Positions 31,211 to 40,781 of a stretch of 64,000 bases of DNA are shown one piece after another. Both the position numbers and the translations under genes were made by a program. The stretch spans positions 1 to 64,000 of the forward strand of contig CANJWZ010000020.1 in assembly GCA_947478725.1 (NCBI GenBank), written 5' to 3'. Under the pieces are notes generated by a model. The model was not told the DNA's origin. It saw nothing but the letters and a program-made list of their open reading frames with translations, and ran no database searches. This stretch comes from Comamonadaceae bacterium. GTDB lineage: Bacteria; Pseudomonadota; Gammaproteobacteria; Burkholderiales; Burkholderiaceae_C. The stretch's first letter is position 1; each line of letters begins with the position of its first letter.

Positions 31211-32275
31211 ATGACCATCCAAACCGACGACTTCAACCTGGCCGACTTGCCGCCCGCCCGGCGAGTCATGTCAGCTGCGCCTGATTCTCCTAAAGAAGAG
31301 GCGATTGAGCGCGCCCTTCGGCCCAAGCTGTTTGACGAGTATGTGGGCCAGACCAAGGTGCGTGAGCAGTTGGAGATTTTTATTGGCGCGGCCAAAAAAC
31401 GCAGCGAGGCGCTGGACCATGTGCTGCTGTTTGGCCCGCCGGGTTTGGGTAAAACCACACTGAGCCACATCATTGCGCATGAGCTGGGCGTGAACATGCG
31501 GCAAACCAGTGGCCCAGTGCTCGAAAAACCCAAAGACCTGGCGGCGCTGCTGACGAATTTAGAGAAAAACGACGTGCTCTTTATTGATGAGATTCACCGC
31601 CTCAGCCCAGTGGTTGAAGAGATTTTGTACCCCGCGCTGGAGGACTACCAGATCGACATCATGATTGGTGAAGGCCCGGCAGCGCGCAGCATCAAGCTGG
31701 ATTTGCAGCCTTTCACGCTGGTCGGGGCCACCACCCGCGCTGGCATGCTGACCAACCCGCTGCGTGATCGCTTTGGTATTGTGGCGCGGCTGGAGTTTTA
31801 CACCGCTGAAGAACTCGCCCGCATAGTTAAACGCAGCGCGGGGCTGCTGAATGTGCCAACAGACGAAGAGGGCGGTTTTGAAATCGCCCGCCGTTCACGC
31901 GGCACACCGCGCATTGCCAACCGGCTGCTGCGCCGGGTGCGCGATTTTGCAGACGTCAAAGGCAAAGGTGAGATCGACCTTAGCATTGCCAACAAAGCAC
32001 TCGCCATGCTCGACGTGGACCCGCAAGGCTTTGATGTGATGGACCGCAAACTGCTCGAATGCGTGATTCACCGCTTTGACGGCGGCCCGGTGGGGCTGGA
32101 CAACATAGCCGCCAGCATTGGCGAGGAGCGCGACACGATTGAAGACGTGATTGAGCCGTATTTGATTCAGCAGGGCTATTTGCAGCGCACCCCGCGTGGG
32201 CGCATTGCCACGCTGGCAGCGTATCGGCATTTGGGGGTCGCACCGCCAGCGGCAGGAAATGAGTTGTTTACTTGA
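31211..32275 (+). CDS. ruvB: Holliday junction branch migration helicase RuvB
   Basis: [66 protein letters not shown]. Confidence 0.97.
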   Translation: MTIQTDDFNLADLPPARRVMSAAPDSPKEEAIERALRPKLFDEYVGQTKVREQLEIFIGAAKKRSEALDHVLLFGPPGLGKTTLSHIIAHELGVNMRQTSGPVLEKPKDLAALLTNLEKNDVLFIDEIHRLSPVVEEILYPALEDYQIDIMIGEGPAARSIKLDLQPFTLVGATTRAGMLTNPLRDRFGIVARLEFYTAEELARIVKRSAGLLNVPTDEEGGFEIARRSRGTPRIANRLLRRVRDFADVKGKGEIDLSIANKALAMLDVDPQGFDVMDRKLLECVIHRFDGGPVGLDNIAASIGEERDTIEDVIEPYLIQQGYLQRTPRGRIATLAAYRHLGVAPPAAGNELFT

Positions 32276-32291
32276 ACAATGTCTCAAGGGT

Positions 32292-32424
32292 CTTCTAGAA
32301 ATTCAAATTTTCGGGATGAAGCGCAAGGCGCCCGGAGCGCAGGACACCGGAATGCACCTGTGTGCATGAGGATTCCGAGCACCGCGCAACGCCGCGATCC
32401 ACCCGAAAAATGAATTTATAGAAG
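32292..32424. repeat. Nested 133-bp inverted repeat after ruvB
   Basis: Outer arms cttctagaaattcaaattttcggg / cccgaaaaatgaatttatagaag; inner palindrome cggaatgcacctgtgtgcatgaggattccg. Confidence 0.75.
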
Positions 32425-32429
32425 TGCCC

Positions 32430-33590
32430 TCAGGTCAGCGCACCGCGCGCATCCACCTTGATGATCCGCTCCACCACACCCTTGAGCAGCCCGCCACGCA
32501 CCCCAATCATCACCTGGTGCAAGTTCACGGTGGGGTCGCAGTGGCCGGGTATCAGCCACAGCATGCTGCCCAGGCTGGGCAGGCGGGTGCAGCCTGCTGC
32601 GGGTGTCAAGATCCCGTGCTCGTCGCCACCGTTTGAGTATTCCAGTTGGCTGCGGCTGCTGAAGGCATGCACCTTCGGCAGGCCAGAATCAATCGCGTGG
32701 CTTTTGTGGCCCGCGTCACACACCGCATGTCCGGCATGCACACTGATGACCTGGGTTTTGACAAACAGCGAGTGCTGGAACCGTGGCTGGCCCACGGCAG
32801 GCAGGTTGGCGGCGTAGTCGGCATCCATGAACAAATAGGAGCCGGCCTGCAGTTCGCCATACAGCTTGCTGGCCGCTTCAAGGGGGGCGGTGCCGGTACC
32901 TGCGCCCGTGACCAGCGCCACCTTGATACCTTCGGCTTCTATCAGCGCGCGGGTCTGCTGCACAGCCATGATGGCGCTGAGTATGGCGTCACGTCTTTCG
33001 TCCGGGCCGCGCAAATGCTGTGCCTTGCCGTGGTAAGCCTGCAGGCCCGCAAAATTCAAGGCCGGGTGCTTGCGAATCTCGATGGCCAGCGCGACAGCAG
33101 GTACGCCAGGCTCGACCCCGCAGCGGTTCTGCCCCACGTTGATTTCAATGAACACGTCGATCGACGACGCCAGGCCTGATGACAGGCGGCCTTCGTTCAT
33201 GCCGATCGCCAGGCGGCGTATGCCTTCTATGCTGTCAACGCAGATGGCCAGTTTGCCGCCCATGGGTATCAAGGCGCGCGTCAGGGCCGCAACACGTGCC
33301 AGTTTGCTGGGCGCGATCACCTCATTGCTGATGAAGATGTTGTGCACGCCGCCCGCCACCAGCGCTTCGGCCTCAGATGTTTTCTGGACGCACACGCCGA
33401 CTGCACCTGCCTTGATTTGAAGCTTTGCCAACTCGGCGCTTTTGTGCATCTTGGCATGTGGCCGCAGCATGACCTGGTGCTGCGCTGCAAACGCCGCCAT
33501 GGTTTGCAGATTTCGCTCCATGGCGTCCAAGTCAAGCACCAGCGCGGGTGTGTCGATGGTGTTCACACTGTGGCCGATCAGGTCATTCAT
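32430..33590 (-). CDS. DSD1/D-threonine aldolase family PLP-dependent enzyme (alanine racemase N-terminal fold)
   Basis: IDTPALVLDLDAMERNLQTM, LRPHAKMHKSAELAKLQI, GTGTAPLEA. Confidence 0.87.
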   Translation of the reverse strand: MNDLIGHSVNTIDTPALVLDLDAMERNLQTMAAFAAQHQVMLRPHAKMHKSAELAKLQIKAGAVGVCVQKTSEAEALVAGGVHNIFISNEVIAPSKLARVAALTRALIPMGGKLAICVDSIEGIRRLAIGMNEGRLSSGLASSIDVFIEINVGQNRCGVEPGVPAVALAIEIRKHPALNFAGLQAYHGKAQHLRGPDERRDAILSAIMAVQQTRALIEAEGIKVALVTGAGTGTAPLEAASKLYGELQAGSYLFMDADYAANLPAVGQPRFQHSLFVKTQVISVHAGHAVCDAGHKSHAIDSGLPKVHAFSSRSQLEYSNGGDEHGILTPAAGCTRLPSLGSMLWLIPGHCDPTVNLHQVMIGVRGGLLKGVVERIIKVDARGALT

Positions 33591-33594
33591 GTGT

Positions 33595-34236
33595 TCAGCC
33601 TGCCGCATCATCCAGCGCGTCGTCATTCAAATGCTGTGTGTCGGCCCAGCCGACCAGCGTGAAGCCTTCGGGCGTCCAGAGCAGCCGGTTGATGGCCGCA
33701 TTGCCCAGCGCCCAGGTGCGCGGGGCCTGAATGTCCAGTCGGGTAGCAGCCCGGTACAGCACATCCATCACGCCGCCGTGACCGACCAGCGCAATCTGCT
33801 CACCGGGGTGCCGTGCGGCCAGGCGCTCGGCGGCCTCGACCACACGCGCGCTCAAAGCCACCAGCGATTCACCGCCACGGGGTGAAAACTCCGGGTCACG
33901 CCTGCGCCAGCGCATCGACTGTTCGGGCAACAAGGCTGCAATCTCGGCAAAAGTCTTGCCTTCAAAGTCGCCAAAACCACGTTCGCGCAGGCCAGTTTCT
34001 TTGATGACTTGCCGGCCATGGGTCTGGCCCAGGTATTGCGCTGTTTCCCAGGCGCGTGTCAGGTCGCTGGCGTAGATCGCCTGGATGGTTTCGCCGCGCA
34101 AGGCCTCAGCCAGCCGCTCGGCTTGCCAGCGGCCGTTGGCACTGAGCGGAATGTCCAGTTGCCCCTGAATGCGGGTGTCCACGTTCCAGCTGGTTTCACC
34201 GTGCCGGATGGCGATGATGCGGGTTGGTTCTATCAT
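33595..34236 (-). CDS. Histidine phosphatase family protein
   Basis: IIAIRHGETSWNVDTRIQGQLDIPLSANGRWQA, ALVGHGGVMDVLYR. Confidence 0.92.
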   Translation of the reverse strand: MIEPTRIIAIRHGETSWNVDTRIQGQLDIPLSANGRWQAERLAEALRGETIQAIYASDLTRAWETAQYLGQTHGRQVIKETGLRERGFGDFEGKTFAEIAALLPEQSMRWRRRDPEFSPRGGESLVALSARVVEAAERLAARHPGEQIALVGHGGVMDVLYRAATRLDIQAPRTWALGNAAINRLLWTPEGFTLVGWADTQHLNDDALDDAAG

Positions 34237-34259
34237 TTATTGATGAAAATCACAAAAAG

Positions 34260-34340
34260 AAATTTTTCGACGGGCCGCCCCGAGAAAAATGAGCCGCCCT
34301 CGGGGGGCAGCGTTGACACGAAGTGAAAAGCGTGGGGGTC
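34260..34340. repeat. Copy of dispersed family B repeat
   Basis: tttttcgacgggccgccccgagaaaaatgagccgccctcggggggcagcgttgacacgaagtgaaaagcgtgggggt. Confidence 0.82.
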
Positions 34341-34343
34341 ATG

Positions 34344-34949
34344 TTATCTAGGGATTTCAACATTAATTCGCCGGCTTCCAGCAGGCGGCTGCGGAAAGCC
34401 CAGCAAGGCAGCGTCCAGCATCGCAGGCAGCACTGCAAAGCCATCATTCCAGACACCGTCATGCAGCGCACGGGATTCAAACACCACTTGTTGGCTTGTC
34501 AGGTCGCGCATCAAAATGCCGAGCGAGCGTTTGTAGTACGACTGGCCAAAACCGATGGGAAATGACAGGCCGAATGAACTCCCGCGGCTGCCCCCACTGG
34601 CGAACACCCCAGGGCCGCCGAAGCCAAAGCCAGGGTCAGGGTAACGCTGAACGATGTCAGTGGCCAGCAGCACCTGCACGCTGTAGCGAGCCTCAAGCGG
34701 GCTGAGCGTCATGCCAACTTTTGACAAGCTGGTGGTGGCCAGTGCCTCAATGCGGTCTTGCTGCGCGGCTGTGCTTTGGGATGGCAAACGCTCAAAGCGG
34801 TAGGGCGTGCCCGGCGCTGGCGGTGCGGCCGTCCAGGCTGAAAACGCGGTGACATCGCTGTCGACGATGCGCATGCTGGAGCAGGCCGTCAGAAAAACGC
34901 TCACCACCACCATCAGCTCGCTTGCCAGCGCTTTTCCTGCCCGGTTCAT
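34344..34949 (-). CDS. DUF4136-like lipoprotein
   Basis: MNRAGKALASELMVVVSVFLTACSS lipobox; start chosen at MNRAGKA. Confidence 0.72.
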   Translation of the reverse strand: MNRAGKALASELMVVVSVFLTACSSMRIVDSDVTAFSAWTAAPPAPGTPYRFERLPSQSTAAQQDRIEALATTSLSKVGMTLSPLEARYSVQVLLATDIVQRYPDPGFGFGGPGVFASGGSRGSSFGLSFPIGFGQSYYKRSLGILMRDLTSQQVVFESRALHDGVWNDGFAVLPAMLDAALLGFPQPPAGSRRINVEIPR

Positions 34950-34989
34950 AGCGCCCGCCCATCGGTTGAACACACAAAAATCATAAAGC

Positions 34990-36060
34990 TCAGAACGACT
35001 GTATGTTGATGACCGATCGGCCCGCAAGTTCTGTTGTCGTCGGCCCCTTGAAGTCGTCAGCATCAAACGCCTTGTCGCCCTCTGCATCGGCAACACCCGT
35101 GGTTTTGATGCCTTTGAAGTCATGGCGCTTGCCGTCCATCAAATGCGAGGGCACGATGTTTTGCAGGGCGCTGAACATGTTCTCAATTCGGCCAGGGAAT
35201 TTTTTGTCCCATTCGCGCAGCATGTTGCCGACCTGCTTGCGTTGCAGGTTCTCCTGGCTGCCGCACAGCGTGCAGGGAATGATGGGAAAGTTTTGCACAT
35301 CGGCCCAGCGGCTCAGGTCTTTTTCCGGCACATAGGCCATCGGCCGAATGACGATGTTTTTGCCATCGTCACTGACCAGCTTGGGCGGCATGCCTTTGAG
35401 CTTGGCGGCAAAAAACATGTTCAAAAAAAATGTTTGCAGCATGTCATCACGGTGATGGCCGAGCGCGATTTTGGTGGCGCCCAACTCGCCGGCGACCCGG
35501 TACAAAATGCCGCGCCGCAGGCGTGAGCAAAGTGAACACAGCGTTTTCCCCTCGGGTATCACCCGCTTGACGATGCTGTACGTGTCCTGGTTTTCAATGT
35601 GAAAGGGCACCCCCAGCTTGCTCAAATAGTCGGGCAGGATGTGCTCTGGAAAGCCGGGTTGCTTTTGGTCCAGATTGACGGCGATCAGGCTGAAGTTGAT
35701 CGGCGCGCGCTTTTGCAATTTCATCAAGATGTCCAGCATGGCGTAGCTGTCCTTGCCGCCAGACACGCAGACCATCACCTTGTCGCCTTCTTCAATCATG
35801 TTGAAGTCAACAATCGCACGGCCGACTTCCCGGCACAGGCGTTTTTCCAGTTTGTGTTCTTCGCGTTCAAGTTTGATGGCCCCCACGCTCCCCACTGCGT
35901 GTGGTTCGCTGCCCCCCGAGGGGGCGCTGCGCCTGCGGCCCGGCAAAGCCGGTTCCGCGGCCCCTGCTGGTAAAGATGAAGCCACCAAGTGTGTTGCTTT
36001 GCGTTCTGCGCTGGTTGTTTTTGTAGTGTCGGTCGCCACACTCATTTTTTCAACTTGCAT
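34990..36060 (-). CDS. ttcA: tRNA 2-thiocytidine biosynthesis protein TtcA
   Basis: [20 protein letters not shown]-loop motif, [30 protein letters not shown]; start uncertain (36060 or 36045). Confidence 0.94.
   Translation of the reverse strand: MQVEKMSVATDTTKTTSAERKATHLVASSLPAGAAEPALPGRRRSAPSGGSEPHAVGSVGAIKLEREEHKLEKRLCREVGRAIVDFNMIEEGDKVMVCVSGGKDSYAMLDILMKLQKRAPINFSLIAVNLDQKQPGFPEHILPDYLSKLGVPFHIENQDTYSIVKRVIPEGKTLCSLCSRLRRGILYRVAGELGATKIALGHHRDDMLQTFFLNMFFAAKLKGMPPKLVSDDGKNIVIRPMAYVPEKDLSRWADVQNFPIIPCTLCGSQENLQRKQVGNMLREWDKKFPGRIENMFSALQNIVPSHLMDGKRHDFKGIKTTGVADAEGDKAFDADDFKGPTTTELAGRSVINIQSF
35880..35970. repeat. Copy of family B repeat, in frame inside the 5' part of ttcA
   Basis: gcccccacgctccccactgcgtgtggttcgctgccccccgagggggcgctgcgcctgcggcccggc. 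Confidence 0.8.
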
Positions 36061-36065
36061 GCTGT

Positions 36066-36437
36066 TCACCACTGCCCTGTCTCGATACGAATCGCCACTT
36101 CGCAATCGTCAAATATTTCAAGCTTGGCAATTTTGATCCGTACGCCCAGCACACCAGGCAGCTGCATCAGCCGATGGGCGAGTTTGCCGATCAATGTTTC
36201 CAGCAAATTCACGTGTTTGGCGGTGCATTCCGTGATGATGATCTGGCGCACCTTGCGGTAGTCCAGCACATGGTGGATGTCATCGGCGCTGGGTATCAGG
36301 GGCTGCATCCCCAGGTTGAGCTCGGCATCGACCTGAATCGGTTGAGGCGATGCTTTTTCGCTGTCGAGAATGCCAAGACTGGCGTCAAAACGCAAACCTG
36401 TTAGCGTCAAAATCTGGGTGCCGCGGGTGTTGAACAT
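36066..36437 (-). CDS. folB: Dihydroneopterin aldolase (FolB-like)
   Basis: [51 protein letters not shown]-like [13 protein letters not shown]. Confidence 0.8.
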   Translation of the reverse strand: MFNTRGTQILTLTGLRFDASLGILDSEKASPQPIQVDAELNLGMQPLIPSADDIHHVLDYRKVRQIIITECTAKHVNLLETLIGKLAHRLMQLPGVLGVRIKIAKLEIFDDCEVAIRIETGQW

Positions 36438-36438
36438 A

Positions 36439-37263
36439 TCAGGTGTGGTTTGTCATGAGGGAGAAATCGCGCGCAAACTTCATCAGGTGTTGGCCACCAT
36501 CGACCAGCAAGGTGGTGCCGGTGATGGACTGGTTTTCGAGTGCGAATTTAACGGTGGCGGCCACATCAGCGGGCGTCGACGAGCGGCCCAGCGGTGACAG
36601 CTTGTGCAGCGCTTCAAACTGTGCGTCGCTCAGCAGGTGGCTGGTCAGTGTCAGGCCCGGCGCCACACCCACCACCCGCACCTGTGGAGCCAGTGCCATG
36701 GCCAGCATGGTGTTGGCGGCTTCGAGCGCCGCTTTGGACAGGGTGTAACTTAAAAAATCGGGGTTCTGGTTCCAGAGCTTTTGGTCCAGCAGATTGACCA
36801 CCGCTCCGCGAACCGGCTTTTCACCGCGCGCCTGGCGGCTGGCCAGATGCGTGTGCAGCGCTTGCGCCAGCAAGATCGGCGCGCCGGTGTTGCTGTGCAG
36901 GTGTTTTTCAAGTGCTGCAAAGCTGAAGCTGGCAGCATCGTCCTGCTCAAAGGTTGACGCGCTGTTGACGACGGCATCGATCTGGCCAAAGCGTTCAACC
37001 ACGCTCGGCACCAGCGCTTTGACTGCATTTTCGTCCCCTAAATCAGCCTCAAACAAGGCGGAATCGCCCTGAATACGTGTGCAGGCAGCTACGGTTTCAA
37101 CAGCATCTTGCGCAGAGCTGCGGTAGTGCACCGCCACTCGCCAGCCACCTGCGGCAAGTGCCAGGGCAATCTCGCGGCCCAGTCGTTTGGCTGCGCCGGT
37201 GACGAGAACGACAGGAGAGGGTGGGTGTTGTGACATGGGTGGGTAGGGGGCAATCGTTGACAA
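36439..37263 (-). CDS. SDR family oxidoreductase (pteridine reductase/FolM-like)
   Basis: VVLVTGAAKRLGREIALALAAGGWRVAVHYRSS, YTLSKAALEAANTMLA, VAPGLTL; adjacent to the folB-like gene. Confidence 0.85.
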   Translation of the reverse strand: MSTIAPYPPMSQHPPSPVVLVTGAAKRLGREIALALAAGGWRVAVHYRSSAQDAVETVAACTRIQGDSALFEADLGDENAVKALVPSVVERFGQIDAVVNSASTFEQDDAASFSFAALEKHLHSNTGAPILLAQALHTHLASRQARGEKPVRGAVVNLLDQKLWNQNPDFLSYTLSKAALEAANTMLAMALAPQVRVVGVAPGLTLTSHLLSDAQFEALHKLSPLGRSSTPADVAATVKFALENQSITGTTLLVDGGQHLMKFARDFSLMTNHT

Positions 37264-37284
37264 TCTGAACTTAGACGCATTGCC

Positions 37285-38388
37285 ATGACAACCCCCATTT
37301 TAGCGACCCCCTTGCACATCCGAATCCACGAGGCCATAGCGCAAGCCGGCGGCTGGCTGGGCTTTGACGTGTTTATGAACATGGCGCTGTATACGCCCGG
37401 TCTGGGCTATTACGCCAACGACCTGCGCAAGTTTGGCTTGATGCCTGGCGGCCGGCTAGATGCTGGCAGCGATTTTGTGACCGCACCCGAGATGTCGCCG
37501 CGCTTTGGCCAGGCCCTGGCGCGGCAGATGGCCCAAGCGTTGGAGGCCACGGGCGTGCACCAGGTATGGGAGTTTGGTGCCGGCTCTGGCGCGCTGGCCG
37601 AGCAGATCTTGCAGGCACTTCCGCAAGTCACGCGCTACACCATTTTGGATGTGTCGGGCAGTTTGCGGGCCCGTCAGCAGCAGCGCCTGGCAGCCTTTGA
37701 GGGGCGCGTGCAATGGGCGACAGCCTTGCCCGACGCCATGCGCGGCGTGGTGATTGGCAATGAGGTGCTGGATGCCATGCCGGTGAAATTGCTGGCGCGC
37801 CTGAACGGCGTTTGGCACGAACGGGGTGTGGTGGTTCATCAAAGCGCCTTGACGTACGCCGACCAGCCGACCGACTTGAGGCCGCCCATCGAGGTGCCGG
37901 GCACACATGACTACCTGACTGAAATCCATCCGCAAGCCGAAGGCTTTGTGCGTACCCTGGCGGACAGGCTCGAAGCAGGCGCGATTTTCATGATCGACTA
38001 CGGCTTTCCCGAGCATGAGTACTACCACCCGCAGCGCAGCATGGGCACCGTGCTGTGCCACCGCGCGCATCAGGTGGATGCCGATGCACTGGTGCATGTG
38101 GGCAGCAAGGACATCACCGCGCATGTCAACTTCACCGGCATTGCCCTGGCTGGGCAAGAGGCCGGCTTGCCCGTGTTGGGTTATGCCGGGCAGGGGCGTT
38201 TTTTACTCAACTGCGGTGCGCTCGATGGGATGGAAAACGCGCCGATTGCCGATAAAACCATGGTGCAAAAGCTCATCAACGAACATGAAATGGGCGAGCT
38301 GTTCAAGGTGATCGCCTTCGGTGCGAAGCGCACGCCGGTGTGGCAGCCGATGGGCTTTTCGGTGGGCGACCGGACCCATACCTTATGA
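37285..38388 (+). CDS. SAM-dependent methyltransferase, MidA/NDUFAF7 family
   Basis: PGLGYYANDLRKFG, GSDFVTAPEMSPRFGQALARQ, WEFGAGSGALA, GNEVLDAMPV, IDYGFPEHEYYHPQRSMGT. Confidence 0.9.
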   Translation: MTTPILATPLHIRIHEAIAQAGGWLGFDVFMNMALYTPGLGYYANDLRKFGLMPGGRLDAGSDFVTAPEMSPRFGQALARQMAQALEATGVHQVWEFGAGSGALAEQILQALPQVTRYTILDVSGSLRARQQQRLAAFEGRVQWATALPDAMRGVVIGNEVLDAMPVKLLARLNGVWHERGVVVHQSALTYADQPTDLRPPIEVPGTHDYLTEIHPQAEGFVRTLADRLEAGAIFMIDYGFPEHEYYHPQRSMGTVLCHRAHQVDADALVHVGSKDITAHVNFTGIALAGQEAGLPVLGYAGQGRFLLNCGALDGMENAPIADKTMVQKLINEHEMGELFKVIAFGAKRTPVWQPMGFSVGDRTHTL

Positions 38389-38476
38389 GCCCCCACGTTC
38401 ACTCACGTCGTTTAATTTTCTGCCCCCCGAGGGGGCCGTTTTTCCGTTGGGGCGGCCCGGCGGGAAAACATTTTTT
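38389..38476. repeat. Copy of family B repeat
   Basis: gcccccacgttcactcacgtcgtttaattttctgccccccgagggggccgtttttccgttggggcggcccg. Confidence 0.8.
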
Positions 38477-38491
38477 GCAAAGCTTTCGCGC

Positions 38492-38686
38492 ATGATTCGC
38501 TGGATGATCGTTATTTTTCTGACCCTGGTGTTTATCAGCGCGCTCACGCCGTGGCTGAACAAGCTGGGCTTTGGCAAACTGCCGGGCGACTTGCGCTTCA
38601 AGCTGTTTGGCAAGGAGCGCTACATTCCGCTGACCACCACCATTTTGCTGAGTCTGGTGGCCAGCATCGTGTCGCAGCTAATTTGA
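38492..38686 (+). CDS. DUF2905-like small membrane protein
   Basis: MIRWMIVIFLTLVFISALTPWLNKLGFGKLPGDLRFK. Confidence 0.8.
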   Translation: MIRWMIVIFLTLVFISALTPWLNKLGFGKLPGDLRFKLFGKERYIPLTTTILLSLVASIVSQLI

Positions 38687-39967
38687 CGACTGGATCTGCT
38701 GCGCCACTGCCGTCACCCGCGCAGCATGCACCCGCTCACCGATTTTTTTGCCATCCAGCCCCTCGGCCTGCGCCGCCTCGGCAATCACGCTGGTCATCAC
38801 CGACTGCGCGGCTTTCAGCACACCCGCCAGCCGCTGGCGCGGCGGGTAGGGCGATTCATGCAGCCCCAGCCGCCCGCGCGCATCGCACTCGCAGGCCAGC
38901 AGCACAGCGGCAAAACGCTGCGGCTTGCGAAAGGCATCGCAGCGCTCCAGCAACCGAACCAGCGCGGCGGCACTGAAGTCAGCACTGCGGTGAATGTTGC
39001 CGTGCTCCATGGCTACGACGTCGGCCAGCTCGCGGCATTCAACCGGTACGCGCAGTCGTTCACAAACGGTTTTTGATAACTTGGCGCTGCGGAGTTCATG
39101 ACCGATGTGGCGCGGAATTAAATTGGGGTCAGACTCCAATCTAATTCCTTTGCCCAGGTCATGCATCAGGCAGGCAAAGCGCACTGGCAAGGGTGCGTCC
39201 TGTCGCGCCGCCATATCAAGCACCATCATGAGATGCACACCGGTATCGACCTCGGGGTGATGGTCCGCACGCTGCGGCACCCCCCACAGCCGGTTGACTT
39301 CCGGCAACAAACGCTCAAGCGCGCCGCATTCGCGCAGCACCTCGAACATGCGCGATGGTTTTGCGTCCATCAAACCGCGCGACAGTTCTTGCCACACACG
39401 CTCGGCCACCAGCGCGTCGGCTTCGCCATCCGCCACCATGTCCTTCATCAGCTGCAGGGTCTCAGGCGCAACACTAAAGTCATGAAAGCGCGCCGCAAAC
39501 CGCGCGACCCGCAGAATGCGTACCGGGTCTTCGCGAAAGGCATCGGTCACGTGGCGCAGCAGTTTGGCGTTGATGTCGCGCTGGCCGCCATAGGGGTCGA
39601 TCAGATCGGCAGGGGTCAGGTCCACATCGGTGCCAAATTGCCCGGTAGACCGGTCAATCAATGCGCAGGCGGCGATGGCGTTGATGGTCAGGTCGCGCCG
39701 CGCCAGGTCTTGCTCCAGCGTGACATCAGGCGCCGCATGCACCGCAAAGCCGTGATAGCCTTTTGCGGTTTTGCGCTCGGTGCGGGCCAGGGCGTATTCT
39801 TCTTTGGTCGTGGGGTGAAGAAACACCGGAAAGTCTTTGCCGACAGGCAAAAAGCCGCGTGCCACCAGTTCTTCAGGCGTGCTGCCCACCACCACCCAGT
39901 CGCGGTCTTGCACAGGCAAGCTCAGCAAGGCATCGCGAACCGCACCGCCAACCATGAAAATTTCCAT
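38678..39967 (-). CDS. cca: Multifunctional CCA tRNA nucleotidyltransferase
   Basis: MEIFMVGGAVRDALLSLPVQDRDWVVVG, RRDLTINAIA, HDLGKG in the HD domain. Confidence 0.95.
   Translation of the reverse strand: MEIFMVGGAVRDALLSLPVQDRDWVVVGSTPEELVARGFLPVGKDFPVFLHPTTKEEYALARTERKTAKGYHGFAVHAAPDVTLEQDLARRDLTINAIAACALIDRSTGQFGTDVDLTPADLIDPYGGQRDINAKLLRHVTDAFREDPVRILRVARFAARFHDFSVAPETLQLMKDMVADGEADALVAERVWQELSRGLMDAKPSRMFEVLRECGALERLLPEVNRLWGVPQRADHHPEVDTGVHLMMVLDMAARQDAPLPVRFACLMHDLGKGIRLESDPNLIPRHIGHELRSAKLSKTVCERLRVPVECRELADVVAMEHGNIHRSADFSAAALVRLLERCDAFRKPQRFAAVLLACECDARGRLGLHESPYPPRQRLAGVLKAAQSVMTSVIAEAAQAEGLDGKKIGERVHAARVTAVAQQIQSSN
39114..39148. repeat. Palindromic ggggtcaga(c/t)cc-type element inside cca
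   Basis: ggaattaaattggggtcagactccaatctaattcc. Confidence 0.65.
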
Positions 39968-40004
39968 GGGGGAAGTTTAGCGGTCTGGCCCGTTGCGGTT
40001 TGCC

Positions 40005-40688
40005 TCAAGGCTGCAAGCGGTAGGGCTCTTCAAAATCCCGAAAGTCGTTTTCAAGCAGCGCATCATCAATCCACGCCTTCACACCGGCTGTGGCGCACAG
40101 CCTGTGGATGTACGCGGTGATGCGGGCAGGCACCGGCAGGGCGTAGGTCTTCAAGCGCATGGCCACGGGCGCGTAGTAGGCATCAGCAATGCTGAACTCG
40201 CCAAACAGCATCGGGCCGCTGTGCTGGGTTAACAGCTCGTCCCACATCGCCACCACGCGCGCCAGGTCTGCACGCACAGCAGGCTTGTCGCGCCAGATCA
40301 GCTGGCCTATGTCTGGCAGGCTGGCTTCGATGTTCATCGGGCAGGCAGAGCGCAGTGCCGCAAAGCCGCTGTGCATGTCAGCGCAGACCGATCTGGCCCG
40401 GGCGCGCGCTTTTGAGTCTTGCGGCCAGAGGTTTTTTTCATGAAATTGCTCGGCCAGATATTCGGCTATCGCCAGTGTGTCCCAGACCACCAAACCGTCA
40501 TCCACCAGCACAGGGACTTTGCCGACGGGCGACACCGAATCGACCGTTTTGCGAAATTCCGAGCCGGCCTGAAACGCGTCAAACCTGACCATGACCTCTT
40601 CAAACGGGATGCCGCACTGTTTGAGCAAGACCCAGGGCCGCATCGACCAGGATGAATAGTTTTTGTTGCCTATGTAGAGCTTGAGCAT
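40005..40688 (-). CDS. Glutathione S-transferase family protein
   Basis: LYIGNKNYSSWSMRPWVLLKQCGIPFEE, GKVPVLVDDGLVVWDTLAIAEYLAE. Confidence 0.9.
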   Translation of the reverse strand: MLKLYIGNKNYSSWSMRPWVLLKQCGIPFEEVMVRFDAFQAGSEFRKTVDSVSPVGKVPVLVDDGLVVWDTLAIAEYLAEQFHEKNLWPQDSKARARARSVCADMHSGFAALRSACPMNIEASLPDIGQLIWRDKPAVRADLARVVAMWDELLTQHSGPMLFGEFSIADAYYAPVAMRLKTYALPVPARITAYIHRLCATAGVKAWIDDALLENDFRDFEEPYRLQP

Positions 40689-40781
40689 GGTGACTTCCTT
40701 ATGTACTTGTGTGCGGGTACGCCATGCTAGCGCGGCATCAACTATTGATTGATGCAAAAACTCAGGCGAATTGATGCCGAA

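Noticed and set aside
30891-31214. Repetitive ORFs on both strands (for example [29 protein letters not shown] repeats)
   Set aside because: Produced by the 87-bp tandem array whose period is a multiple of 3; no start context or family.
39161-40120. 319-aa plus-strand ORF
   Set aside because: Antisense to cca and the GST gene; no domain signature.
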